Made by a program: the position numbers and the translations under genes. Shown here one piece after another: positions 28,975 to 37,420 of a stretch of DNA of 37,961 nt (position 1 is the first letter of the stretch; each line of letters opens with the position of its first letter). Under the pieces are notes generated by a model, which had not been told where the DNA came from, searched no databases, and saw only the letters and a program-made list of their open reading frames with translations. The stretch covers positions 1 through 37,961 of IMG/VR virus record IMGVR_UViG_3300030107_003067; one strand, 5' to 3'. The DNA comes from a virus.

Positions 28975-30361
28975 AATACATACAGAGAGCCTTGAAGATT
29001 TAGAGTTCAATGTTGCTCTACAACCTAAGCAGTTTCAGTTATTAGAAGCTGTGCGTAATGGTGTGCGGTATCCTTTTTATGGTGGTGCTAGGGGTGGAGG
29101 TAAAAGTTATGCATCACGTATTATTATGCTCATTATGCTTATGGAAAATCCTGGGTCAACAGGGTTGTTAATTCGTAGAACATTTAAACAGCTTGATGGT
29201 AATCACATTCGTCCTTTGTTTAGGCAATTTCCTAAAATTAGAAACTGGTACAATAAAAGCGAAGGCGTAATGTATTTGCCTAATGGTAGTGAACTAATGT
29301 TTGGGCACGCAGAACATGAAGATGATGTATTTAATTATCAGGGGCAGGAGTTTGATTTTGTAGCAGTTGAAGAAGTTACACAGTTTACAGAGTTTCAATG
29401 GCAGTATATATCAAGCTCGTGTCGAACATCAAACAAAGGTATTAATCCTGTAATGTGGGCTACAGGAAACCCTGGCGGTGTAGGTCATGCATGGAGTAAA
29501 AGATTGTGGATTGACCGTATGCATGAAGACGCTGAAGATCCCGAGGATTATAAATTTATTTCTGCTAAAGTATTTGATAATCCAGCTTTGATGGAAGCTG
29601 ACCCTAGATATGTACAATCGCTAAAAAATATTAAAGATGAAGCATTGCGTAAGGCTTATTTAAATGGTGATTGGGATATATACCAAGGTCAGTTTTTTAC
29701 TCAATGGGATAGAAATAATATTTTAACAAAAAGTTTTGAGATTCCTGCTTCGTGGCCTTTGTATGGAGCGTTAGATTATGGTGAATCAGCACCTACAAGT
29801 TTTGGTCTTTACACAGTAGATTTTGATTACAATATTTACCGTTTGATGGGTTATTATCAAGGTGATCGTACAGCATCACAACATGCAGAAGAAATACTGC
29901 AAAGAATTGAAGGTTTTCCGTACACAAGTGGCCGTATGCCTATTATGATTTATTCCGATCCTAGTATGTGGGTAAAACGTAGGCTTACAGAGCAAATGAC
30001 AAAAAGTGCTGCTGATGTATTTACTGATTATAATTTACCTATAACACGTGCTAATAATGATCGTGTAAATGGTTGGCGTATATGTCGAGATGCGTTGATT
30101 CACGAAAAGTTTTATGCATTTGATGGGTGGAACGATGATTTTATGCGTACTGTACCTGCATTGCCTCGCGCGGATAAAAACCCCGAGGATGTAGATACTC
30201 ACGCAGAAGATCATGCGGCTGATGAATGGCGATATGGTATGGTACATATGTACCGTCACGCAGAACACACGGACGACCCAATTATGGGTAGTGGGCAGGA
30301 TATTTTAGATGCACTTCCTGGCAAGCCTGCACATAGTGGACGTTATCACGTAATGAACTGA
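28958..30361 (+). CDS. terL: Terminase large subunit (packaging ATPase/nuclease)
   Basis: 467 residues. The ATPase has Walker A GGARGGGKS (42-50), Walker B FDFVAVEEV (132-140, catalytic Glu at 138/139) and motif III ATGNPGG (168-174). The RNase H-like nuclease half has Asp273 (ALDYGES), Asp334 (IYSDPSM) and the acidic cluster 411-423 (DVDTHAEDHAADE). It powers DNA into the prohead through the portal and cuts the concatemer. Full length, no truncation. Directly followed by the portal gene. Confidence 0.95.
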   Translation: MPTRGRIHTESLEDLEFNVALQPKQFQLLEAVRNGVRYPFYGGARGGGKSYASRIIMLIMLMENPGSTGLLIRRTFKQLDGNHIRPLFRQFPKIRNWYNKSEGVMYLPNGSELMFGHAEHEDDVFNYQGQEFDFVAVEEVTQFTEFQWQYISSSCRTSNKGINPVMWATGNPGGVGHAWSKRLWIDRMHEDAEDPEDYKFISAKVFDNPALMEADPRYVQSLKNIKDEALRKAYLNGDWDIYQGQFFTQWDRNNILTKSFEIPASWPLYGALDYGESAPTSFGLYTVDFDYNIYRLMGYYQGDRTASQHAEEILQRIEGFPYTSGRMPIMIYSDPSMWVKRRLTEQMTKSAADVFTDYNLPITRANNDRVNGWRICRDALIHEKFYAFDGWNDDFMRTVPALPRADKNPEDVDTHAEDHAADEWRYGMVHMYRHAEHTDDPIMGSGQDILDALPGKPAHSGRYHVMN

Positions 30362-30362
30362 A

Positions 30363-32435
30363 ATGGCCGATATTAAATTAAATAATAAAGAACGTGAGTA
30401 TTGGCGTAAAACGATTGATAGGGTCCAAAGAGTTATGGAACCTAAACATCGTTCATGGGAAAAATTACTTGCGTCATACGAACTAAAGTTAGACATTCCA
30501 GGTTTGGATAAAGATGAAATTATTCATGTTTCTAGAATGTATCCATTAGTTCGTCAAATTATATCTTCTGTTGCATTTCATTATCCTGAAGTATTTGTAA
30601 ATGCTAAGCCTAATATTGAACGTATAGCAGGAGAGCTTGATGGTATATCTCTTGTAATGGAACGAGCAGCTAATAGCGCATTAGATATAATGGATGCAAA
30701 AGCTGAAATTCATCAGGCAATGTTTGATGCATTGTTTTGTGGAGTAGGTTGGATTAAGATGGGGTATAATCCGTCTGGTGATGATTCAATGCCTCCATAT
30801 GTAACTAATGATGCATTTAAAGATGATTTTCCTTGTGTTATGCGTTTACGGCCTTTTAATGTTTTTGTAGATCCTAAATGCCCGCCGCAAAATTTAGGTT
30901 ACGCAGAATATATAATTGAACGTATTGAAGTGCCTTTTGATATTTTAAAGAATGACCCTAGATATAAAATACCGCGTGATTTTACAGGTTCTTCTGAGTA
31001 TTCATCAGCTACAGATACAGCATTATTAAATTATGGTGACGAATATGATGCTGATAATGCAGACGAACATATACAAGGAGCTAAAGCTGAACGTGACATG
31101 GTAATATTGTACGAAGTTCACGATAGGTTAAATCGTAAACTTATTACATTTTTAGATGGTCACGAAAATGAAATTCATGCAGAAACGCACCCATTCATTA
31201 AAACTCGTGCAGTATATAATGGAGAAAGTTTAGTAGGGTTAGAAGAAGCTCCTGGGTTTATAATGTCTAAGGGGTTTCAATATATTCCAGTAAAGTTTGA
31301 CACTGTAGAAAGCTCGTTTTTTCCTGAGCCTCCTATGAAGTATGTTGAAGATCTTCAGAATATTATTGTAGAATCATTAAGTCGGCGTGTAGATATTCTA
31401 CGAAGATTTCCACGTGTTGTATGGGCAAATGAAGCAGAAATTCAACGAAACCCTAATCTTGTAGATAATGTTAGAGATGCAAAAGATGGCGATGTAATTG
31501 GTCTTCATGATATTGCAAGTATTCGAGAAGCTTCGTGGGGAAATATACCAACAGATCAATTAGGTATTGAAAACGACGCGCGAGGTTATGAAGAACAAAG
31601 TCTTCATGTAAGTGACCTTGCTGGTGGGTCAGAAGGTAGAAAAACCGCTACTGAAAGTGCGCTCATAGCATCTCAAGGTTCACTTAACCGCCAATGGATG
31701 CAGTCAAAGATAGCTAGTGTATATACTACTATTGTAGGAAATCTATTTAGAATGTTTCAAGATATACGTTATATTCCCCAGACGTTTATGTTAAATGTTG
31801 CTAAAGATTCCGCAGGAGTAGAATATCGAGTACTTACTAGCGAAGATTTTAACTTTGATTTTATGTTAGACCTAGATGCTGGGTCTATGCATCCATTGGT
31901 GGAAGAATTAGAACAAGAAAATTCTATTTTGTTGTATGATCGTCTTGTCGGCAATCCTATGATAGACCAGACTGAAGTAACTAGAGATTTAATTAAATCT
32001 TTTAGAAAGCGTTCAGTAGAAAAACTGTTTAAAGGCGCTGACGGTGATTTAAATGCTTTAATTCAGTTAGAACTTAGTATGATGCTTCAAGGTCAAATGG
32101 CTCCTGTCGAAGAAGGTATGGATCATATGGCTCACATGGAACAACAAAATCCAAATGTTGTTATGGGCTTGCCTCAACTTCAGCAAATGTTGCCACAACA
32201 GCAACAACAAATACTAGGAATAATACAACAGCATTTTGCAATGCATGAACAAATGATGCAATCTAGTATGGCTAGTGGAGGAGCGGGGGGTGGAAGCCAA
32301 CCTTCAGTAGATGGTAGATTATTAAATAACGAAGACGGTATTATAAGTCAGGTTAGATCTAACGCGCAAAAAACTCAAGAAGCAGCTACTGCGGATGTAG
32401 CAACATTGACAGGTCAAGGAGGTATGACAGGCTAA
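30363..32435 (+). CDS. Portal protein
   Basis: 690 residues, large and mixed alpha/beta, opening with a helical KEREYWRKTIDRVQRVMEPK segment. FNVFVDPKCP and the PVKFDTVESSFFPEPPMKYV segment are familiar from podovirus-type portals. The C-terminus is Gln/Met-rich (QQMLPQQQQQILGIIQQHFA, about residues 609-628), which likely forms the inner barrel helices. It forms the 12-fold channel at one head vertex. It lies between TerL and the scaffold genes, the standard order. The start follows the TerL stop by one base. Confidence 0.88.
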   Translation: MADIKLNNKEREYWRKTIDRVQRVMEPKHRSWEKLLASYELKLDIPGLDKDEIIHVSRMYPLVRQIISSVAFHYPEVFVNAKPNIERIAGELDGISLVMERAANSALDIMDAKAEIHQAMFDALFCGVGWIKMGYNPSGDDSMPPYVTNDAFKDDFPCVMRLRPFNVFVDPKCPPQNLGYAEYIIERIEVPFDILKNDPRYKIPRDFTGSSEYSSATDTALLNYGDEYDADNADEHIQGAKAERDMVILYEVHDRLNRKLITFLDGHENEIHAETHPFIKTRAVYNGESLVGLEEAPGFIMSKGFQYIPVKFDTVESSFFPEPPMKYVEDLQNIIVESLSRRVDILRRFPRVVWANEAEIQRNPNLVDNVRDAKDGDVIGLHDIASIREASWGNIPTDQLGIENDARGYEEQSLHVSDLAGGSEGRKTATESALIASQGSLNRQWMQSKIASVYTTIVGNLFRMFQDIRYIPQTFMLNVAKDSAGVEYRVLTSEDFNFDFMLDLDAGSMHPLVEELEQENSILLYDRLVGNPMIDQTEVTRDLIKSFRKRSVEKLFKGADGDLNALIQLELSMMLQGQMAPVEEGMDHMAHMEQQNPNVVMGLPQLQQMLPQQQQQILGIIQQHFAMHEQMMQSSMASGGAGGGSQPSVDGRLLNNEDGIISQVRSNAQKTQEAATADVATLTGQGGMTG

Positions 32436-32851
32436 TGGCTGTTAATCATGATTATTATTGTGACTGTGGGTATGAGCTTACAGATCAAGTTGTAACTAAA
32501 ACTCCTGTGTGTAAATGCGGCAAAGAAATGAAAATTCATTTTGGACGTATTACAGGAATGGCAAATTTTAATCCTCATAATCCAGGAATGTACGGTAAAT
32601 ACCATCCTGGGTTTGGCGAGGTTGTAGAAAGCTATTCTCATAAACAACAGTTACTTAAAAAATACAATTGCATAGAAGCTGCAGATGCTGTAAAAGGTTC
32701 TAAAACGCCTGAATATCCAGAAGAATATCAAGGTCCAGATCATGGACCTGAAGGTTATACGCCACAAAAGAAAACTAACGAAAACATTACAGAATTTATT
32801 TCTGGAGTTGAAGATCTTAAAACACTGGAGAAAAAACATGGATTCAGTTAA
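32435..32851 (+). CDS. Zinc-ribbon protein of the head operon
   Basis: 138 residues. CDCGYE and CKCGKEM (Cys9, Cys11, Cys26, Cys28) form an FmdB-like zinc ribbon, followed by a HNPGMYGKYHPGFGE turn-rich region and a polar helix. Similar small zinc-ribbon proteins occur in the same place in other marine podoviruses, as I recall; their role is unknown. Its ATG overlaps the portal stop. It may help head assembly. Confidence 0.7.
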   Translation: MAVNHDYYCDCGYELTDQVVTKTPVCKCGKEMKIHFGRITGMANFNPHNPGMYGKYHPGFGEVVESYSHKQQLLKKYNCIEAADAVKGSKTPEYPEEYQGPDHGPEGYTPQKKTNENITEFISGVEDLKTLEKKHGFS

Positions 32852-32987
32852 GTTTGAGGTCAAAGTTGTTGATAAACAGCAACGTCCTTATAAAGTGTAT
32901 GATGATGCAGGAAATCTTGTAGCGTCTACACGTACAAAGGAACAAGCTGTTAAAATTATTGCTATTCGAGAAAGAATAGCTTCATAA
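32838..32987 (+). CDS. Small basic protein of the head operon (49 aa)
   Basis: It begins MDSVKFEVKVVDKQQRPYKV, a beta-rich run with a basic C-terminal helix (KEQAVKIIAIRERIAS). The start at 32838 is chosen over an upstream in-frame ATG because CTGGAGAAAAAAC precedes it and it overlaps the previous gene by only 14 bases. Not recognised; a small assembly factor is possible. Confidence 0.65.
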   Translation: MDSVKFEVKVVDKQQRPYKVYDDAGNLVASTRTKEQAVKIIAIRERIAS

Positions 32988-32998
32988 AGAGGTGATGC

Positions 32999-33886
32999 AT
33001 GTCTGAAATGGCTAATGTTCCAGAACAGGAAGAATTAGGTATTGTAGGTAATGATCTTACTGAAGACACTTCGGGTCTTTTAGAAGATGTTGCCGACCCA
33101 ATGCCAGCTCAGTCTGGAGCAACCCAAGAGTTTGACCCTCATTCCGTAAATTGGTCAACTGTTCGCGAGGAAGAAGTTCCCGATGAATGGAAGCCTCAGT
33201 TACGTACAATGCGTAACATATACGGTATGGTTAATAAGACTAATATGGATTTACGTGACACACAAAAACAAATGGAAGACGTTACACAACAATACACAAA
33301 CGCACTTAACGCTACGCAACAAATAAATCAAACACAAACTAATGTTCCACAAGATGCACAAACTGCACAACAATCACAGACTGCCCAACCGTCCGTACTT
33401 GAGCAATTTGGATTCACTCCCGGCCAAAACGGGTATGATGAAGCCGTAGTAGTAGAGGGTATTGCAAATGCCGTTGTTACGCCTTTACTACAGCAAGTCC
33501 AAGCATTAAAAGATAATCTTGGCGAGCTTCAGCAAAATGTTCAGTATCTTAGCGGTGGAGAACAGACTAGAGTTGAAGATAAAGTTTCTGGAGAAATTCA
33601 GGAAGCTATCTCAGCAGGTCACAGTCGTGAGGCTTTGCAGGATTATCATGAAGAAATTTCTAAATTTAGAGGCATGACTAACCGTGAGACCGGCCAACCT
33701 CACACAGTACGCACGGCATACGAGTTGGCGTCAGGTCGCAGATCGGAGTCATCTGATAATTCTAGAACATTAATTCGTAATGCCCAACAAAGCGTTGCGC
33801 CGAGAGGTGGAGGAATGGGTCAAGGCCAAGCAGCTTTAACTGATTCTGACGTTTTGTCGGGCCTTAAAAAACTAGGATTTGAGTGA
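32999..33886 (+). CDS. Scaffolding protein
   Basis: 295 residues, acidic, low in aromatic residues, Gln-rich in the middle (a long Q/T/A run around residues 95-135), helical elsewhere (TPLLQQVQALKDNLGELQQN), ending in a short basic-hydrophobic piece (LSGLKKLGFE) that may bind the capsid protein. The composition and the position directly before the major capsid gene identify scaffolding proteins in podoviruses. Ribosome site AGAGGTGATGC. No protease domain seen. Confidence 0.78.
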   Translation: MSEMANVPEQEELGIVGNDLTEDTSGLLEDVADPMPAQSGATQEFDPHSVNWSTVREEEVPDEWKPQLRTMRNIYGMVNKTNMDLRDTQKQMEDVTQQYTNALNATQQINQTQTNVPQDAQTAQQSQTAQPSVLEQFGFTPGQNGYDEAVVVEGIANAVVTPLLQQVQALKDNLGELQQNVQYLSGGEQTRVEDKVSGEIQEAISAGHSREALQDYHEEISKFRGMTNRETGQPHTVRTAYELASGRRSESSDNSRTLIRNAQQSVAPRGGGMGQGQAALTDSDVLSGLKKLGFE

Positions 33887-33897
33887 GGTAATTATAA

Positions 33898-34863
33898 ATG
33901 GCTGCTACTAGTACTACAGAAACTTGGGACGCTGCGTGGACTCTTACTATGCGTTCTAAGCGGAAACGTTTAACGGATAACATTTTTAATGAATATCCGC
34001 TACTTCAGATGTTGTCTGCAAATGCTGAAGTAGAAACTGGCGGTAAGGAAATTCAGGAAGATTTGCTATACGGCAAAAATTCCGCTACTTGGTTTGATGG
34101 TTATGATACGGTCAATACAGATGCTGTTGATGGTATCACAATGGGGTATGCGCCATGGCGTTATACTGCTACTCCTATTACTATCTCAATGACCGAGCGT
34201 GATGAAGGAAAGCTAAGTGACGCTGCTAAAAAGATTCTTGAAGCTAAGACTCAGCAGTCTATGTTGACTGCTCGTGATGCTGTAAATGCATCTTTTTTTA
34301 GCGCACAAACTGGTAAGGCTACGCTAGGTCTTCAGGATTTAATTGCTGATGATCCCACTACTGGTACAGTTATGGGTATTAATCGTGCTACTGAATCTTG
34401 GTGGCGTAACCAAGTTGATACTACGTCTTCGGATGTAGACAGCATTTCGAGCAACATTAATGTTGGTACTCAGCGTTTGGGTGCTGTTTGGAATAACTGT
34501 TCTGAGGGTAATGATACGCCTACGCATATTTTTACTACTTTGACAGTATTTGGTGATATGCAGAACCTTTTTGAAGGTACTGGATATGCTCGATTAGCTG
34601 CGGGTGAAACTGGCAAAGCGGATGCAGGATCTCCAATTTTCCGCGGAGCTACGATTCAGTATGATCGTGATTGCCCTTCACAGCATGCGTACCTTATTAA
34701 TAGCCGGTATCTAAAGCTAAAGATACAACAAGGCAAAAACTTTGCTAAGACGGCGTTTAAGGAACCTGTTAATCAGTTTGCAATGGTTGCGTATATTGTG
34801 TTTGGTTGTCAGCTTGTTATTAATAATGCGCGGCGTCATGGTGTTGCTACCGCGCTAACCTAA
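33898..34863 (+). CDS. Major capsid protein
   Basis: 321 residues. The N-terminal arm and helix (SKRKRLTDNIFNEYPLLQML) are followed by long beta-type segments (YTATPITISMTERDEGKLSD), in the pattern of HK97-fold capsid proteins. It follows the scaffold gene, has a good ribosome site, and its DNA has slightly higher G+C and regular codon use, as expected for the most strongly expressed gene. The capsid fold is inferred from size, position and composition. Confidence 0.85.
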   Translation: MAATSTTETWDAAWTLTMRSKRKRLTDNIFNEYPLLQMLSANAEVETGGKEIQEDLLYGKNSATWFDGYDTVNTDAVDGITMGYAPWRYTATPITISMTERDEGKLSDAAKKILEAKTQQSMLTARDAVNASFFSAQTGKATLGLQDLIADDPTTGTVMGINRATESWWRNQVDTTSSDVDSISSNINVGTQRLGAVWNNCSEGNDTPTHIFTTLTVFGDMQNLFEGTGYARLAAGETGKADAGSPIFRGATIQYDRDCPSQHAYLINSRYLKLKIQQGKNFAKTAFKEPVNQFAMVAYIVFGCQLVINNARRHGVATALT

Positions 34864-34868
34864 TCCTG

Positions 34869-34905
34869 CCTCCAAGCCAATGGAGGTTTAGCCCTGCCCA
34901 TAGGG
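34869..34905 (+). promoter_or_regulatory. Tandem hairpins between capsid and downstream gene
   Basis: CCTCCA with TGGAGG (6 bp, loop of 6) is followed by CCCT with AGGG. No T-tract follows, so this is more likely an RNA-stability or processing element that lets capsid mRNA accumulate than a true terminator. Confidence 0.4.
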
Positions 34906-34918
34906 AAAGGAAAGTATC

Positions 34919-35680
34919 ATGTCGTATCATAATAATAACTTTTCTAACAATCGTGTAGGTGGCGAAGGTCTTGGAAGTAAAGCAGGCCAAAGCATTTACG
35001 AAGAATCTATTTACGCCAAATATCCTATTGGAGAAAAGCTAGAACTTGCAGATGGTCGTGTATTTCGTTATGGATATACAGCCGCTGCAATTAATCGTGG
35101 TTTGTTGGTTTCTCAAGATGTTTCTGCTACAGCTATTGTAGAATCTGATGGTAAACTTACAGCGGCTGCTGCTGGTGCTACTGAAGTTACTTATACTGAT
35201 TCTGGTACTGTTGGTAGTGCTACTAAAGATCAATATTCTGGCGGTTATTTGCACATTACTGACGATGCGGGAGAAGGCTTTCAGTATCGTATTAAAAGTA
35301 ATACTGCTGCGTCTAGTAACGCTGTTACGTTTACGTTGTTTGACGGTTTGAAGGTTGCTGTTACAACTGCGACTGACGTAGCTGTTACTGGTAATTTGTG
35401 GTATAATGTTGTAGCCGCAACTGCTACTGATTACATTATTGCAGGTGTAACGCCTATTACGTTTCAGGCTGATTATTATGGGTGGTTCCAGACTGCGGGT
35501 GTAGCGACTATTTTGGCTGACGGTACTATTGCCGCTGGTGCAAATTTGACGCTTTCGGACGGAGTTGCTGGGGCTGTTCATACTAAGGATGCAGAAACTG
35601 AACCTTTGGTTGGGTTGGCTGCGTTTGCTCCTGACGATACAGGTCATGTTGGTGTTATAATTCAGGGGTTGGTTGCGTAA
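34919..35680 (+). CDS. Head decoration or capsid-associated structural protein
   Basis: 253 residues. The N-terminus is polar (NNNFSNNRVGGEGLGSKAGQ) and the rest is Ala/Thr/Val/Gly-rich beta sequence (DVSATAIVESDGKLTAAAAG), typical of phage head-decoration or capsid-bound proteins. It sits directly after the major capsid gene, separated by hairpins and closed by a strong terminator, so capsid and this protein form the highest-expressed unit. Ribosome site GGAAAGGAAAGTATC. Family not identified. Confidence 0.65.
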   Translation: MSYHNNNFSNNRVGGEGLGSKAGQSIYEESIYAKYPIGEKLELADGRVFRYGYTAAAINRGLLVSQDVSATAIVESDGKLTAAAAGATEVTYTDSGTVGSATKDQYSGGYLHITDDAGEGFQYRIKSNTAASSNAVTFTLFDGLKVAVTTATDVAVTGNLWYNVVAATATDYIIAGVTPITFQADYYGWFQTAGVATILADGTIAAGANLTLSDGVAGAVHTKDAETEPLVGLAAFAPDDTGHVGVIIQGLVA

Positions 35681-35687
35681 TATTAAG

Positions 35688-35714
35688 GTGGGGGCATCAT
35701 TGTGATGCCCTCAC
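35688..35714 (+). terminator. Intrinsic terminator after the capsid unit
   Basis: A 12-bp stem (35688-35699 with 35703-35714), loop TTG, followed by TTTATTT. One pair is G-U when read as + strand RNA, consistent with rightward transcription. Confidence 0.8.
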
Positions 35715-35734
35715 TTTATTTACAAGGATTATAT

Positions 35735-36034
35735 ATGGCTTCGCGCAAAGAAAATCCAATACGCAGAACTACAAAAGGTAAAGGCGCCAACTACAGACCT
35801 ACTAAGTCTGGCGCAGGTATGACTTCAAAAGGAGTAAAAGCGTATCGCAGAGCTAATCCTGGCAGTAAATTAAAAACTGCTGTAACAGGAAAAGTTAAAA
35901 AAGGGTCAGCCGCTGCTAAACGGCGTAAGAGTTATTGTGCTAGATCTGCAGGCCAGCTTAGAAATTCTAGTGCAAAAACACGTAACGATCCTAATAGCCG
36001 CATACGCCAAGCTCGTAGACGATGGAAGTGTTAA
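35735..36034 (+). CDS. Small Lys/Arg-rich protein 1 (99 aa)
   Basis: Start at 35735 (ATG after ACAAGGATTATAT); an in-frame ATG 33 bases upstream lies inside the terminator hairpin and is less likely. Very basic: RKENPIRRTTKGKGANYRP, then KVKKGSAAAKRRKSYCARSA, ending RIRQARRRWKC. First of three adjoining basic proteins. As I recall, such proteins are common beside the adaptor genes of environmental podoviruses; the function is unknown. The charge suggests DNA or capsid-interior binding. Confidence 0.7.
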   Translation: MASRKENPIRRTTKGKGANYRPTKSGAGMTSKGVKAYRRANPGSKLKTAVTGKVKKGSAAAKRRKSYCARSAGQLRNSSAKTRNDPNSRIRQARRRWKC

Positions 36035-36036
36035 TA

Positions 36037-36189
36037 ATGGCTAAACGCGGGTTGTATTCAAATATACACGCTAAACGTAAACGTATTAAGGGTGGTTCTG
36101 GAGAAAAAATGCGAAAGCCAGGAAGTAAAGGCGCACCTACAGCTAAGGCTTTTGCAAGATCTAAACGTACAGCTAAAAAACCTAAATAG
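36037..36189 (+). CDS. Small Lys/Arg-rich protein 2 (50 aa)
   Basis: MAKRGLYSNIHAKRKRIKGG, then SGEKMRKPGSKGAPTAKAFA, ending in a Lys-rich tail. This sequence type (MAKRGLY.NIHAKRKRI..GSGEKMRKPG) is familiar from many environmental phages and has no known function. It starts two bases after the previous stop. Second of the basic trio. Confidence 0.8.
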   Translation: MAKRGLYSNIHAKRKRIKGGSGEKMRKPGSKGAPTAKAFARSKRTAKKPK

Positions 36190-36199
36190 GAAAAATATA

Positions 36200-36328
36200 A
36201 TGCCTAATGTTGGAGGAAAAAAGTTTTCGTATTCTAAAGCAGGCAAAAAAGCCGCTAAGTCGTATGCTAAATCTATGGGTAAGTCAATGACCAAGCGTAA
36301 GCCTAAACCTAAGAGAAGGGCAAGATGA
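36200..36328 (+). CDS. Small Lys/Arg-rich protein 3 (42 aa)
   Basis: MPNVGGKKFSYSKAGKKAAK then SYAKSMGKSMTKRKPKPKRR. The start at 36200 follows AGGAAAAATATA; the longer frame upstream is noise from protein 2. KKFSYSKAGKKAAK-type sequences recur in phage small basic proteins. Its stop overlaps the next start (ATGA). Third of the trio. Confidence 0.75.
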   Translation: MPNVGGKKFSYSKAGKKAAKSYAKSMGKSMTKRKPKPKRRAR

Positions 36329-36711
36329 ATAAGACTACTAATAGTTCAACACAGCCTAATACGGATGCAGAAGTTCCTAAAGACGCGCTTACTGCTGATA
36401 CTCTTGTAAAGTTAATTCAAGGCTCATCTGATGAAACTAAGAGTTTAATGGCTAAGGCTCTTGGAGTAGCAGCACCTGTAAGGCAAAGAAGGCGCAAAGG
36501 TAATATAGATGCTTTGCAGAATATGCGTACATTTGGAGAAGCCTATCATAGCGAGCATTTTGTTCCTGTAGCTCCTGAAAATGTAGTAGAAAAAGGTGAA
36601 CGTGCAATTGAGTTGTGGCAGCAAAAATGGAAAGAAGGAAATCAAGTAAGTAGTGCTGGACTAGAATATGACGAAGATTTTGAGGCTTTGGCTCTAACAG
36701 CGCAGGAATAA
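36325..36711 (+). CDS. Hypothetical protein before the adaptor (128 aa)
   Basis: 128 residues. The N-terminus is polar, the middle carries a basic RQRRRKGN patch, and the C-terminal half is helical and acidic (ENVVEKGERAIELWQQKWKE). Its ATG overlaps the third basic protein's stop. A minor head or assembly protein is likely from its place in the cluster; not recognised. Confidence 0.65.
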   Translation: MNKTTNSSTQPNTDAEVPKDALTADTLVKLIQGSSDETKSLMAKALGVAAPVRQRRRKGNIDALQNMRTFGEAYHSEHFVPVAPENVVEKGERAIELWQQKWKEGNQVSSAGLEYDEDFEALALTAQE

Positions 36712-36712
36712 T

Positions 36713-37420
36713 ATGACTCCGCAAACTATTCTAGACATGGCTTTACGTAGAGCTGGTTTATCTTACAGTAATAGTACGTATCGTGAAAATGCAATAGACT
36801 ATGCTAATATGACTATGGCTGATTTATTGTCTTATCCGTGGTCATTTAGAAATAAAACAGGTACGTTTAGTACGTCTAGTAGTACTGCAGAATATGACTT
36901 AGCTTCTGATGTAGCACATTTAAGACATGCTAAAGATACTACTAATGATAACCCTGTAAAAATTGTTACAGAAAGTTATATTGACGAACTTGATATAGAT
37001 AGGTCTGAAACTGGAGATCCTAGGTTTTTGTTTCATAGCGGTTTAAATGAAAGCTCTGATGGAGCTATGCAAGTTACTTTGTACCCTACTCCAGACTCAA
37101 CTGCTACAATTACTTATGAGTATGTATCACACGTGCCTGAATTTACAACATTAAACTTAACTACTAATTTTGATGTATACGCGCCTACGTGGTTTCAAGC
37201 TGCTGTGTTGTATGGGGTATCAGAACAATACCATTCAGAAAAAGGCGATCCACAAGGAGCATCTCAAGAAAACAGCTATAAAAATAATTACGTACAAACT
37301 GGACTAATGTATAACAGAACTACATCTTCAGATCGTAAATTTCGTATGGGACGCAGAGATTCTAAGCCTGGTCAATTTAGTTTTGTTGTTAGAGAAGGAT
37401 CATTACAGGTAGCTTCATAA
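36713..37420 (+). CDS. Head-to-tail adaptor / tail-tube-type protein
   Basis: 235 residues. The helical N-terminus (TPQTILDMALRRAGLSYSNS, then IDYANMTMADLLSYPWSFRN) is followed by beta-rich sequence (LYPTPDSTATITYEYVSHVP) and an RRDSKPGQF end. This matches the common podovirus adaptor (gp4 or gp11-like) that plugs the portal and receives the tail. It overlaps the nozzle-type gene by one base. Assignment by sequence style and order. Confidence 0.75.
   Translation: MTPQTILDMALRRAGLSYSNSTYRENAIDYANMTMADLLSYPWSFRNKTGTFSTSSSTAEYDLASDVAHLRHAKDTTNDNPVKIVTESYIDELDIDRSETGDPRFLFHSGLNESSDGAMQVTLYPTPDSTATITYEYVSHVPEFTTLNLTTNFDVYAPTWFQAAVLYGVSEQYHSEKGDPQGASQENSYKNNYVQTGLMYNRTTSSDRKFRMGRRDSKPGQFSFVVREGSLQVAS

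Noticed and set aside
35039-35647. 202-codon minus-strand ORF opposite the post-capsid protein
   Set aside because: Ser/Asn/Arg/Thr-rich translation typical of the reverse frame of a repetitive Ala/Thr gene; no start signal.
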